Of a stretch of 64,000 nt of DNA, positions 11,401 to 22,458 are shown in pieces. The DNA lies in contig NC_045143.1 in NCBI RefSeq assembly GCF_008831285.2, positions 8,875,503-8,939,502 of the forward strand, written 5' to 3'. Every line of letters begins with the position of its first letter. Within the stretch, counting starts at the first letter, position 1. The notes below the pieces were generated by a model, which searched no databases, was not told the origin of the DNA, and saw nothing but the letters and a program-made list of their open reading frames with translations. Origin of the DNA: Nymphaea colorata (Eukaryota; Streptophyta; Magnoliopsida; Nymphaeales; Nymphaeaceae). Made by a program: the position numbers and the translations under genes.

Positions 11401-14089
11401 TAAGTTTATCCTCGATACAGGTCTAAAACATATCATAACTGTCCACAACGAGGGTTCAATGAAATCTGAAAATCTTCTTATACACTATGCGTAATACACC
11501 ACATGCAATTGGATGTGATGTTGTAAACCTACCGTATAGCAAAAATAAGAGAGAGAGAGAGAGAGAGTTCAAATTCAGAAAGGAAAAAGCAATCTACCTT
11601 AAAATTTTACAGTAAGTGAGATTTTACAACCAATGAGTTAATAAAGAAAACCCTCCTTCAAAGCACCTCTCACCCTGCAAATCTTTGCCTCATAACAACA
11701 CATACAAGAATCAAAAAACCTATTTCTACAAGAGTCAAAAGACCTATTTCTACAACAATCTAAAGAACCCAAACTTGATTCCTTCGTAGTTTATACGAAC
11801 ACATGAGTGTAGTGCACACATAAGTTGAAGAAAACAAAAAAGTCAAGCATGTCATTTTCATTTTACCTCTTATTTGTTATTTAATGTCATTTAGAGTCAA
11901 AATAATGTCATTTATTCCAGTCAAAACAATCAGCAAATAGGGCAAGCACATGGACTTGACAATGAATACCAAAGAAAAGGTATAAAAGAGTCATGCTGGT
12001 TAAATGCTGATATTTGATGAATCCATCTCAAAGTAAGCCTAGGTTTCTATGAAGGGTCCCATGGATGATAGAAGCTGTATTTAACTTCTACCAGATAACA
12101 GGTTATCAAGTTGATACTTCTAACTTATCAAACACAAAAGCATCTCGAAGATACAAAACCCAGTGACATTATACCAATCACATGGCCTCTAAAGTTTATC
12201 CCACAAAAACTGTCAAAACTAAAGAGAGTTTTATTATAGCATTCTCCATCAAATGCAAGTGATTTATGGATTACAGTTACACCTGCATTTTCTGTTGGTA
12301 CTTTTTCCTTTCGCTTGTACTTTTTCTTTTTTTTTTCCCCATTCTTTGGGGATAGCAAAAAATTGTTGCTGAACCAATTGCTTGATGTGAAACCCCATAT
12401 TAACTTGTTGGGAAGTTGGCATGGTGGGCCAGATATATCTGACACTAGTCCTGTGAGACAGGCTAGTCTACACATCCAAACTCTAAGACAATTGTTCGAG
12501 AGAAAGCAGTTGCTCGAGCAGATACGATCCCAAGATAAGATAAGGGATTCCTGCATAGGTCCTCAAGGCAGACAAAGGGAAGAAGGAGGCGAGCTTACAG
12601 CCCATACTAAGCCAAGTCAGATTCCAAAGCTAGTGGAACTTCTCGAGCATATTTATTTTATTTGTTATTCTTTGGACCTTGTCGATCTCTAATAAGGAGA
12701 TTCAGAATCCATTCACTATCCTCTCTTATTTAAAGATGATTGATTAAGGCATGTGGGATGACACTTTGGACATTGGATTGTTCCCCCTCAGTTTCTCTCT
12801 TCATTTTAGCATTATTAATTTATGTCCTTTTGTTTTACTTGCTTTGATTTTTTTTTTTTATATTTCTTTTTCTTTCATACGATCAAATGGTGGGGATCAG
12901 GATTCATCAAATCCTATTCTCTACATCAGAAGTACACCCAGCTTCAACCTTGTGTCCCCATCTGGACTTTGGAGACCCACAGGTTGAGTCTGTGATGTCC
13001 ACCAACTTTGTGACATTCAAAAATCACCCTTACCAAATGAACAACACCCTCTCGCACTTTCATAATTCCATTTCACGTACAATATGTCCTTAAATTAATT
13101 AAAGGAAAGTTGACATTTCAGTACCTAAGCAAACAAGAAAGGAAAAAGATGGGGACCTTCAGGCGTTGCAAGCTGGTAGTTGGGGGGTCAGCAATAGCCT
13201 TGAAAATTCGAGCAGAGCATTCCTTGTCTGAGGCCAGTTTTTGCAGCACTTTTAGCTTGTCCATCCACAGCTTTTTGTCTGGAATAAGGTTCATGGGCAG
13301 TTTCAGATTGCGTAAGACTTCTCATTTCTGCAAAATTTTAGATGTACCCAGTTTTCTAAATCATAATATCCACGAAAACCAAGAATAAAGTTCTCACTTC
13401 GGCGCAATTACCCGATAAATAGGTGGATCCAAAGAGAATTTAGCCACAGAGATAGAAACATGGACATTCCATAATAATGAGCTGGGGAGCCATACTGCAC
13501 CCCATATAATAAAAAGCACAGTTTCACTCATCAGGAGAAGGGAATAACTATGAAAAACTTACCTTCAAAGAAAGTACTGGGGGCCACAAAATCAAACCTG
13601 CAAGAAAGAGAACGTCATTGGCATTACAGAGCCTCATCACAGCATAAAACCAAAACGTGTAGAAGTGTGCACAATGCCTGGCGAACATTCAACAGTTGGC
13701 GGACCAGAAATCTGGCATAATTTAAGTCCACTAGTCTAGAACTCAGCTCACCTTAAGGCATCAAGAACTATGATGACGAGCCGATCAACTGCTGGTTTGG
13801 TCCAGCACTTATTCTGCTTCTCCACCAATAAACTGCCGGCAAACTCAACATCTTCATTCGGAACCATATGTGGCCCTAGGCAAGAATTCTGACAGGGAGC
13901 TGCAGCGGCATCGGAACAGTTGCTAACAAAAGAAAGCTCAGTTCTCGTAAGAAGGAAACCTCTAGTAAAGAAGTAAAACGCGACGATGTGGAGGAAAAGG
14001 ACGTAGAATAAGGGCCAAATGAGGCGCGATCTTTCCTTCCTCAACCATTTCTCCTCTTCTGCACCTCCTTCAACAGCCTTGTTGCCCAT
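2495..14089 (-). CDS. PIGO: GPI ethanolamine phosphate transferase 3 (PIG-O), 5' 11 exons
   Basis: PIG-O adds ethanolamine phosphate to the third mannose of the GPI anchor precursor in the ER membrane. Exons in transcription order: 14089-13752, 13597-13563, 13278-13157, 9555-9466, 7636-7517, 7131-7048, 4401-4324, 3832-3707, 3633-3544, 2675-2640, 2550-2495. All joins have GT-AG borders and keep frame (1,175 nt, about 391 codons). Seen: an N-terminal signal-anchor helix at residues 23-42, then the phosphodiesterase fold with the metal-site motifs VLDALRFDF, FLGV-DHAGH and [13 protein letters not shown]. An in-frame TGA just upstream supports the ATG at 14089. The last visible exon ends in PFPYGS; the expected next exon (IGRVNPELYAL-like) and the multi-helix C-terminus are not found down to base 1. 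They either lie left of the window or are lost. Intron 3 (3.6 kb) and introns 4 and 6 carry repeats. Confidence 0.92.
5073..5423. mobile_element. MITE-like element, family A copy 1 (PIG-O intron 6)
   Basis: The segment begins GTCATATGGGTATGGG and ends CCCATGTGAC, giving imperfect terminal inverted repeats of about 12 bp. Its interior (CAACATTTAAATAAATAAG, AAATTAAATCAAGTAG, GTACCCAAGTGTGTCCAAGT) is shared in the same order with 8245-8583. It has no coding potential. An internal (TA)n tract sits near 5156-5178. Confidence 0.75.
6006..6037. repeat. Perfect 12-bp inverted repeat (palindrome)
   Basis: GACATCTGGATC, an 8-base spacer, then GATCCAGATGTC. The arms are exactly complementary, and a shorter nested palindrome (CTGGATCTCGATCCAG) overlaps them. 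It lies in PIG-O intron 6 within repeat-like DNA that may be LTR-derived. Confidence 0.85.
6111..6139. repeat. Imperfect palindrome related to 10898-10926
   Basis: CCCAATGGCTAGGATTCTAGCTAATGGGA is a near-palindrome. It matches the perfect palindrome in intron 3 (10898-10926), and both follow a GAGCTGTTGG/TAGCTGTTGG-like lead, so they are copies of one dispersed repeat. Confidence 0.65.
6443..6601. mobile_element. Foldback MITE in PIG-O intron 6
   Basis: The ends AATCTGTCGGCTGTC and the reverse complement of GACAGCCAGCAGATT match closely. Pairing continues inward: CAAAAATTTAAAAACCGT on the left against ACGGTTTTTAATATTTTTG on the right. Almost the whole 160-bp unit can therefore fold into one hairpin. 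No coding sequence. Confidence 0.7.
8245..8583. mobile_element. MITE-like element, family A copy 2 (PIG-O intron 4)
   Basis: Direct-orientation relative of 5073-5423. It begins GTCACATGGGTGCGGG and shares the internal blocks ATAAATAAAAACATTA, AAAATTAAATCAAGTA and CCCAAGTGTGTCCAAGTACC. The right terminus (CAAGTACCCGTATATG) is more eroded than in copy 1. Confidence 0.72.
8920..9260. repeat. A/T-homopolymer-rich dispersed repeat, copy 1 (PIG-O intron 4)
   Basis: The stretch alternates long A and T runs around landmarks such as CGCCAAAACGAAAAAAAGAG and TTCTTTTCACTTTTTTT. The same landmarks occur in inverted orientation at about 21660-21995 (AAAAGTGAAAAAAGAG, TTTTGGTGTTTT). The open frame across it is low complexity and not a gene. 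Confidence 0.5.
10898..10926. repeat. Perfect 14-bp-arm palindrome in PIG-O intron 3
   Basis: CCCCAATGGCTAGA, one base, then TCTAGCCATTGGGG. The arms are exactly complementary. A related imperfect copy lies at 6111-6139. Confidence 0.85.
11339..12690 (+). other. Exon-like plus-strand segments inside PIG-O intron 3
   Basis: Two pieces look more like coding DNA than their AT-rich surroundings. At about 11339-11421 an acceptor-like TTGCAG precedes a short open stretch ([20 protein letters not shown]) that runs to a donor-like CAGGTCTAA. At about 12384-12690 an open frame reads [20 protein letters not shown] and, further on, [16 protein letters not shown] do not recognise the protein. They could be remnants of a gene fragment carried in by a transposon, an old nested gene, or chance. 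No complete gene can be built. Confidence 0.35.
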
Positions 14090-17000
14090 TCAGTGTACCA
14101 ATGGAGTCCCTCTATCTATTCCTGACTGTCTTCTTACTGAAGCGAACAAGCACCGCAGTTGATCAGTTCTTTTCAAATTCGACAGCAATCCTGCATTGAA
14201 CAAGTTCTTCTTAAAATAGGAAGCGGGGTTTTGGCTTTCTGTATCCAATCACAAGAATAGTAGACGACTTCTCTAATTAGTGCTCAGTTAAGAAAACTAG
14301 CATTAGACTGGGAACTCCGTTCCCTATCTACCTAAAATACAGCACTGGGAAAGGACTAAGTTGATGACAACCAGATCGGACATGGGTTAAACAATGGATG
14401 ACAGATGCCACTCCCCCGACCTGCTCATCCTCCAGATCATGCCCTCAATTCCCGACTTCGTGATTGACCTCCAAACCAGAGCTCAAGCACCAAATTCTCA
14501 GAAGGAGAAACTCTACAAGTTTTTCCCTCTGAAAATGTGAAAAAGAGAAATGCGTACACAGTATAACAACTCAAAACACCCCGAACTCACAATCTGTTCA
14601 ACGCGATCGATGACCCAAAACCTTACGTCCGAAATAATTCTCACGGCCTTGTAATCACCGAAGAGGAACGAGACCACCAGCCGGAAAACCAAAAGTTGCG
14701 GTAATTTGAAATCGAATCGAAGAGTTCCAATGAAAAGTTCGCTCGAATCGAAGAGTTTGAGCCGATCCCTCTCTCCTTCTCTCCTTAATTGGTTATTGCG
14801 GGTAACCGAGTCTTCTTTCCCCCCCAAATGGGTCAAGGCCGAAGAGACTCCGTAAGAGACCGTTCGTCGGCCCTAAGAACTAACTCTGAACCAAGGCCAT
14901 GGACGGATGCATGGGCAAAAAAATGTCCACCCTGTGTGCAGACAAAGATTCATGGTAATGCTTAACCCTGCTTGAATGCAGAATGAACAAAGAAATCGAC
15001 AGAGAAAATATTACTGTTGTCAGTTTATATTCATTACTTAAAACATGACATCCATGACCTGTTCAATGGCTAAAAAAACATGAAAACCACAAAGCGTAGA
15101 TAAAATGGAGAATCACATTCCCAATCATGGCCAATTAAGAGTGTAGATAAAATGGTTTTAGTTCTCACTGATTATAACTGCTCAACCTCAACAATCAAGT
15201 CCTCAAACATGACATCAAATGGTTTTGGTCCCCAAATTTCAAACAAGTAAATCCAGCTCAGTAGAATTGAAAGATGGACGAACTTAGATTATAGGGGATG
15301 AAAATTGAAGATCCTTTCTTTTTTTCCTACAACAGCTCAGTACAAACTTCATAATCTTTCAAGCTTCATGCTTCCTTTCTAAGCAAGAAATGGGGAGCAC
15401 AGCTTCCATTCCACCTATTTATGGAATCAAACTTGGAATTAGAATCGTTTGTGAAACTGATTAATCAGAAAATGCATGTTTAATTTAAGGAATATAAAAA
15501 ATGAAAACAAAATCAGAAAAAATAAGAAAAACAATGTAAAGGCTTTAACACTACAAACAGAAAAAGTTAATAAAATGATATATAATGAGCAAATAATCAA
15601 CAATGTAAGTCACGATGAATGTGCATTAATGTATTTTTATATCTTATAATAGTCAATTCTTAAGAAAAAACAAAAAAGGGGTACATATATGTTTTGGTGT
15701 CTTTGTGTGCTGCTCTTGCTGCGCTTCAATTTGCAATCTAGCGATTTGAGTTGACTGTCAAATTTTACTAGATTTTTACCAATTCAAATGCCGGGCGATC
15801 TTGAGAGGCTCTGGAATACGTTTTGGATCGATTTCATTCGAATCGGCTGATTCAAGCTGATTTTAACAACATTAGTGGCTAAGATAACATGTGTTCTACT
15901 CTTTCATCAAGCGATAATTTTGAACTTTTATGATGTCATTTTTTTTCTGACTCCATGTTCGTTTTTATAATAAGATCTTATTAATTTACTACCAAGGGTA
16001 TTTTTGTCATTTTAGATCTTAACACGCAGTCCCATGTTACAGGCCTAACATATAATCTGCTTTGGGTTTCAATGAAAAAAAAATACATGTAGAATAGAAT
16101 TACCATAACGATCAAAATATCATGTAGAATTGTTTAGTGCACAAATGAAATAAAAGATACCAAGTTCAAAACAATCCGGCCAAGCAGGTTGTCATCAGCG
16201 TCCGAGACCAGCCCACAAAATTTACTTTATTTACATATAAAAACTTTATTAATTTTAATTTTTCTTACATATGAATGCCAGAACTTAAACTTAGAGAATC
16301 CATTACCTAGAAATTTCTAGCTCGACCACTAGTTGCCATGCTCCAAAAATCTTGTAAAAATCTTGTTCCAAAAATCTCCAAATTGTAAGTCATGTTTATA
16401 AAATTTATCTTCTTGATTGGACCTTCATCATTGTCTAGTTGACATAGAAATGGCCGTTCTCTAAAATCCCATTGACATGCATCCTCCTCAGTCGCTTCTT
16501 CTGTAATTGCTTAGTTCATCAAACCAATAGAGAACTGAGTGCCACTAACAATGCTAGAAAAATTTTACCCATGAACATAATATATCTTCTGTAACCTAAA
16601 AGTAAATGACTAATTTGCACATTAATTTGGTGCATCTACCTATTATTTCGACTGCAAATAGTTCACCGCCTATATTTGTAAAGGAAATCGTTATCTACTT
16701 TAGAAGCTATTGAGACACAAAACAAATCGTTTTCTGGTCCTAAGAATTTCGTACTTCCCAAAGATCATCTTCTTTTTCAGCCTTCTTTTTCGATTGTCGG
16801 CTTTGTAGTAACAAAGCACATTATAATAGAACTATATTCGACTAACAACAATTGAAGTATGAGTCGATGTCAAAACTAAGTAACTCTAAATTCTGGTAGA
16901 TCTAAAACTTGGTATTAATTGAGTGATTTAACATAGCATTGTTTCATATATGTTAGTTTACATATATGCTACATGATTACCACATAGTGATGCACTCAAA

Positions 17001-17355
17001 GGGATTTCTGTATCAATAAACTCTTCAAACATGTGCATTTGAATCCCTATTTGTATGCAGTTCCCACTGCTCCTATGTACGCTTCTTACTGTTTTCAAAT
17101 AATTTTCACAAGTCTCACTCTATAGATAAATGCAAAAAATATATAAATTTGAAGTACTTTGAAGTTCGATGTCTACTCTTTTTTGAGTTTCATAAATTTC
17201 AACTTTTGGAATCCATCCATACCGCTAGATTTATAAAAAAATAGTACTCATAAAGCTTAAAAATTGAGTCCCTGAAGCAAGATAAATTAGGAAGTCCACA
17301 CACACTCCCTCTCTCACTCTGTCTGCACGTGCATGTATATGTGGAAAGATCAAAT

Positions 17356-17528
17356 CTACTGGATGCCAAATATTGTTGGATGGTTAAAAACTAAATTTTA
17401 TTATTAAAAACACCATAAACTATTTCTAAAAGTACCATGAACTGTTGCTACATCATAAGTTGTCACTGATGCTCCTATTGAACTGATTTTTGAGTGACAT
17501 TTGATTTTTTTAGCCATCTAGCAGTTAG
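17356..17528. mobile_element. MITE family B copy 1
   Basis: The left end has GGATGCCAAATATTGTTGGATGGTTAAAAA. The right end, TTTTTTTAGCCATCTAGCAGTTAG, is largely its inverted complement. The interior (AAAAACACCATAAACTATTTCTAAAAGTACCATGAAC in overlapping blocks) matches 31658-31843. Non-coding. Confidence 0.6.
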
Positions 17529-17862
17529 ACACATACACATCCATACGTAGAAAAGCAAACAGCTACTAGACCCTTAGACGTTGACCCTTAGACGTTGATG
17601 GTGATCATCAGGGTGATCAATTAAACGATAGAGATTAAGTTCCAAATATATAAGTTGTTTTTTGAAGAGTCTAAAATGGCTTTCAAATGAGGAGAGAGAA
17701 AGAGAAAGGGAAATAAACTAATTTTCTTAAATGCAACCCCTTATCTCTTTTGAAGGGTATTTAAATTCTTAACAAAATTAGCTTTGATATTTGCAATTTA
17801 ACCTCTGTTGTTTGATCTCCTTAGAATTGATGGCATAGCCTAGTATATTAAGGGCCTGGTGG

Positions 17863-17863
<1 letters not shown>

Positions 17864-17931
<68 letters not shown>

Positions 17932-17944
17932 GTGTGTGTGTGTG
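17864..17944. repeat. (TA)n microsatellite with (TG)n tail
   Basis: An uninterrupted TA dinucleotide run of more than 60 bp is followed by TGTGTGTGTG. A frame of alternating Ile-Tyr across it is an artefact of the repeat. Confidence 0.95.
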
Positions 17945-19109
17945 GGGTGCGCTTTGGTTGCTGATAACGACTTTTTCAATTCCTACTTTTCAGAAAGAAA
18001 AGTGGCCCATATCCAGATGCCCATTCTTACCCTTGCACAGGAACACAACATGCCATGGCCATGCTTCAGCATAGTCACATAACAAAAGAAATCACCCGGG
18101 TGTGCCTAACCACCGGGGGAATGCTTCCAACACAATCAAAATCATCTTTTCCAAAGTTACAACGCTTGGATAGCATTCTGCATAGGAAGGAAGCAATCCC
18201 AGCCTTCACAAACGTGTTTATGTAAAGCCAATCTATAATTATTGTTCAGATTCAGAATGTAGATACCAATTGTATTTAATAGCCCACAAGAAAAGAGTAA
18301 ACCAACAAGAGCCTCATTCACCTGGTAAAGAGTCGGATTTAAGACCTTCACATTCACATAGATCAAGGCATAGATAACTAGGGCCACCTACTTAGCTTCC
18401 ACCGTATTTATCATGCAACAGTGCACCATGTTTAGGACGCATCTCTCTATCATCAGGAATGCGCCTGTGTAGTTTCCAGTATATATATGAGCTTGAAAAA
18501 GTCCAAATGTACATATAGAATAATGTAGTACCACAACCACAGTTCCTTGGAATCAACAATTCCAATAATTGATACTAAACTTTCCCAGGAATAGTGGTAC
18601 ATTCATTCCTTCTCCATGCCAACTCTTTCGAGTATCACCCACCTGATGAAAGAGAAAATGGAACTGAGATGTTATCATGTGATTAAAGAATTATGGTACA
18701 AAATAACAATGTGTATGTCCCTACTTTCGTCGTCATCCTCAGCAGCATTACGACTCTAGGATAATTTTTAATCAAAAAAGCCAATCATCAATAGGCACCA
18801 GTAACTATGAAATCAGAACGCATTCATCAACAAAAGTCAATGGAAAAGACATGTTTTTGCCTTGAACGTTGTTCAGTTTATTTATCTTTTCAATCACTTT
18901 GCCTCCATCATTGAAGCTTCACAAGCTTATCAAATTCTTCATCATGAGCAGTGAAAAACATGATACACAAAAAAAAATGAGAATAGTAACAATAGCTTGT
19001 GATTGCACAATGTAACTAACAAGCACAAGGTCATGTGACCATCAATCACAGGTTAGAATCACAATGTGATTTCCGAGCCAGTGATTCTTCAACCAGTAGC
19101 ATAGCTACA

Positions 19110-19285
19110 TATAGGCTGGCATGGGCAGTTGCCCACACCAGCAACAAAATTTTCATTTATTTTTACATAATTTTACATAGATTTCTTACAATTATTTACT
19201 TATTTATATATGTTGTGCCCCTTCAGAAATCAGAATTTCTATAACAGTGCCCAATAGCCAAAAATTTCTGGCTCTGCCACTGTCT
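19110..19285. repeat. Degenerate dispersed repeat fragment
   Basis: The stretch contains TTGCCCACACCAGCAACAAA and ends AAATTTCTGGCTCTGCCACT. A similar ending (AAAATTTTCTGGTTCTGCCATT) occurs at 50056-50077. It is probably a remnant of a retroelement family; the type is not resolvable by eye. Confidence 0.4.
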
Positions 19286-19523
19286 TCAACCTTTCACAAC
19301 AGAAAAAGAAAGTGCTGCTAATTATCAAAAGTTCATCAAATCAAATCTTGCATTTCCGTATCCTTTTTCCAAAATATTGCCCATTATAGAACCTAGGTGG
19401 TAGGCTAAGTTGTTGCTTGTTACATCTCCTCTATTCCAAAGCTATTGCGCTAACTAATCGCATGATCGAATCTGATCTTGCATGGGAGGAAAAACAGAAA
19501 CTACCTGTCACTCGTAATGCCGG

Positions 19524-22425
19524 TCAGCTGCAGTAGTTTTTGAACCAAACTCCAATATTAAGAAAACTTTCAAAGTCAGACTGTGGTCTGCAGAAAAATA
19601 AATTTTAGATCTTCAACCTGGGCTGCAGGCTTCAAACTTAAAGCAGGCAGCATGAAAGAGAGAGAGAGAGAGAGAGAGAGAGACCTTTCAATTGGGTGAA
19701 TATCATTAGGAAACATAACAATTTTGACTTTCACCCCCTTTTCCCTCAGTGCTCTTGCAAACTTTATCATATTTAGAGAACATTCAAGTGAAAAAACTTG
19801 ATAGTTAGTGTCATGAACCAAAATTAGCAGAACTACAAAATTTTGTGGTCAAATGAAGCAGCAGCAATAAGCTGAAGAAAATAATGTAGAAATGTAAATG
19901 AAGTTAATGAACATGCTATCATACTTGTAGGCCATTTGAGACTGGAACTCGAAGATCCTGGGCACCTAAAAGGAAGAGGACCGGTGATTTCACCTGAAAT
20001 TTGCATCAAAATAAAGGTTTAACTGTAACAAGCAGTTAAGCATAGCCATTACAGATAAAAGTAAGCAAAAGAGACCCAATTTAAAATAACTCTTCTCAAA
20101 TTCATCATACTACAAATTCTCAGTAATTTGTTTCTGTGCAGCCATACATTCGTTTTTCAGACTTATCTTCTCACAATATGTTATGCATATACCTCAATCT
20201 CAAATTTGTATGCTTTTCTGGAAGGGTTTAGCAAAGGACCATCGGGCTAGCTTCCTTAAGGGCATAAAAATTTACATAACTATCCTAAAAGAACATCATA
20301 TAGTGCCTTATCAGTCAAGCACTCGTATAATATCTTTGTCAACATCAAGAACCAAGAGAACAAAATATATGTTAAATGCTTAATAATATAAACATAAAGT
20401 TTATTATTGGGATGCACTATAATTAATACAAATCATTCTAAGATAAGGATAAACAAACAGTAAATTTGGCCACTATACCTTTGAGACATAGGAAATAGGA
20501 GATTTTTTATAGAAGACTTCTAAGTGCTCAACTGAAGGTGCTTCCGTGAACAAATTTTTCCCTTCACTCCCATATGCTTCAAAATAACACCAGTCAGGAA
20601 TATCTGTTGTCCCAACCATCGATGCAATGTTACAGACAGGGTTTCTGACCGCAGCTGCAACAAATTTATCAGGCTCCTATAGAAAGAAAAAGCAAAATAA
20701 GCTCACTATCCAGCAAATGTATCAGGCTTTTATGGAAAAATGAAAAATAAGCTCAATGTCAATTGGGAAATGGATTATTTTGCACTTCAATGGAAAATGT
20801 TGATTTAAGTTCTACACTTCAATCAGGATTTAAGTGTGTACTTATTTCAAATGAAACCTCAAAGAAGATTACTTCACAAAGAACGATGGATTATCCAATG
20901 ATCGCAACCAAAGGTTGCAACAAAACCTCGTTACTTGTGAGAAACCTATTTTAAAAAAAAAAGGATCAACAGGTTCGGATAAGGAAATTCAGAAGAGTTA
21001 TCACCTGGCCAATCAAATGAGATGTCAAAAACCCACCATGTGAACCTCCAAGAACAAATATTTTAGATGGGTCTGCATACCCTTTATTGACAACATGATC
21101 TATTGCTGTCAAAACATCCTTCACATCCTATTCACAAGCATGAAAGGTATATGACATGATTAGCTTGTCAAGAATCTGAAAATAGGATCACCCGATACTG
21201 CTGAGCAAGAATATTTCCCAAAAAAAAGAATGAAAAATGAAAAAAACACCTGACTTCCAATTTTGCCTGGAAGGGATTGCAGCGCTTCCTCTCCAAATCC
21301 TAATGAACCTCTGGAAAATAAAAACTCACCATAAACTTCTTTAAGCAAGAACGAAGCTGGTGTAAAATGGAGAGACAGAGAGAAAAGTTAAAAGAACAGA
21401 GATTGTGCAAGGTATAGTAATCTATCAAAACTTCGACACTAAAGCACAATCTCATGACCTTATTCAGCAAGCATTCAAACACTAAAATTACAATCCTGTC
21501 CTGAAGTTAATAAACTAAAACTAGAAGAAATGTCATGAAGATCATAGTCATTTTGCTATTGAACCCAAGGTACTGTTTTTGAGCATAGACTAGTTGCAAC
21601 ATTGTCTATCCAAATTTAACTTTCTAGAATAGTCAACAATTTTGTTTAGGGGTCTTAAACGGTGAGATTTTTTTCAGGTATAATATGGTTGAGTTGTTTT
21701 GAGAAAATCTTAGCAAATTTTTTTTAAAAAAAAAAGATCAACATGAAAGTTAAAATATGCTAGTAAAAAATGCAAAAAAATGCAAAAATGAAAAAAATAT
21801 AAAAAAAAAGTAAAAAAATTTCCAAAGTTTGAAAAAAAAGTGAAAAAAGAGAAAAACATATTTCGTCTCTTTTTTTTCTGTTTTGGTGTTTTATGTTTTG
21901 CCCTTTTTCAGCTGACTTATTTTTTGCATCTTTAATACGCTTTTTTTTTTTTTTGGAAAAACATGTTTTGTGTGACTATGCTTTCTAGTAAGGTTTCACT
22001 GAAGCTGAATAATAAAAGGAAAATTGAGGAAGGGAAAGAAAGTTTGCTACAGATAACCACTTTACCTACACAAAATCCAGCAATTCTATTCAACAAAATG
22101 AATATCCCAGTGATTATGTTTAGTCAGCACGTGGATTAAGCTGATCTTATTTTCAATGGTTGGTATCAAGCATGACAAAATAAAGTCAAGATGGCATGGC
22201 ATTGATTACATTTAGATTTAGGACTTTGAGAAAAGTTGGAAGACAACAACAGGTCAAAGAGTTAGCTATGGCAATAAAAGAAAATGTATCAGAGGGCTAT
22301 TAAATATAATTACCTATATTTTTAGGTATCAAATCAAAAGGAAGAGGTTATTATGAACAATGACAAAAGAAGAACGTATATCGGGCCAAACTATATTGTT
22401 AACAGCATATAGAGCCAAGAGCCGA

Positions 22426-22458
<33 letters not shown>

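Larger units (their letters stand above)
14090..19523. other. Intergenic region between PIG-O start and AARE end
   Basis: About 14090-14880 is the richer-GC upstream side of PIG-O and probably includes its 5' untranslated region and promoter; I see no coding exon there. The rest is AT-rich and holds a MITE (17356-17528), a long (TA)n tract with a (TG)n tail (about 17864-17944), and a degenerate retroelement-like fragment near 19110-19285 ending AAATTTCTGGCTCTGCCACT. The open frames here are short and unsupported. Confidence 0.6.

Noticed and set aside
12128-12556. 142-residue minus frame in PIG-O intron 3
   Set aside because: It is the antisense of the more protein-like plus frame at 12384-12690 and crosses homopolymer runs; no splice signals link it to PIG-O.
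17859-18074. Open frame across the (TA)n tract
   Set aside because: It is an alternating Ile-Tyr translation of a microsatellite, with no protein character.
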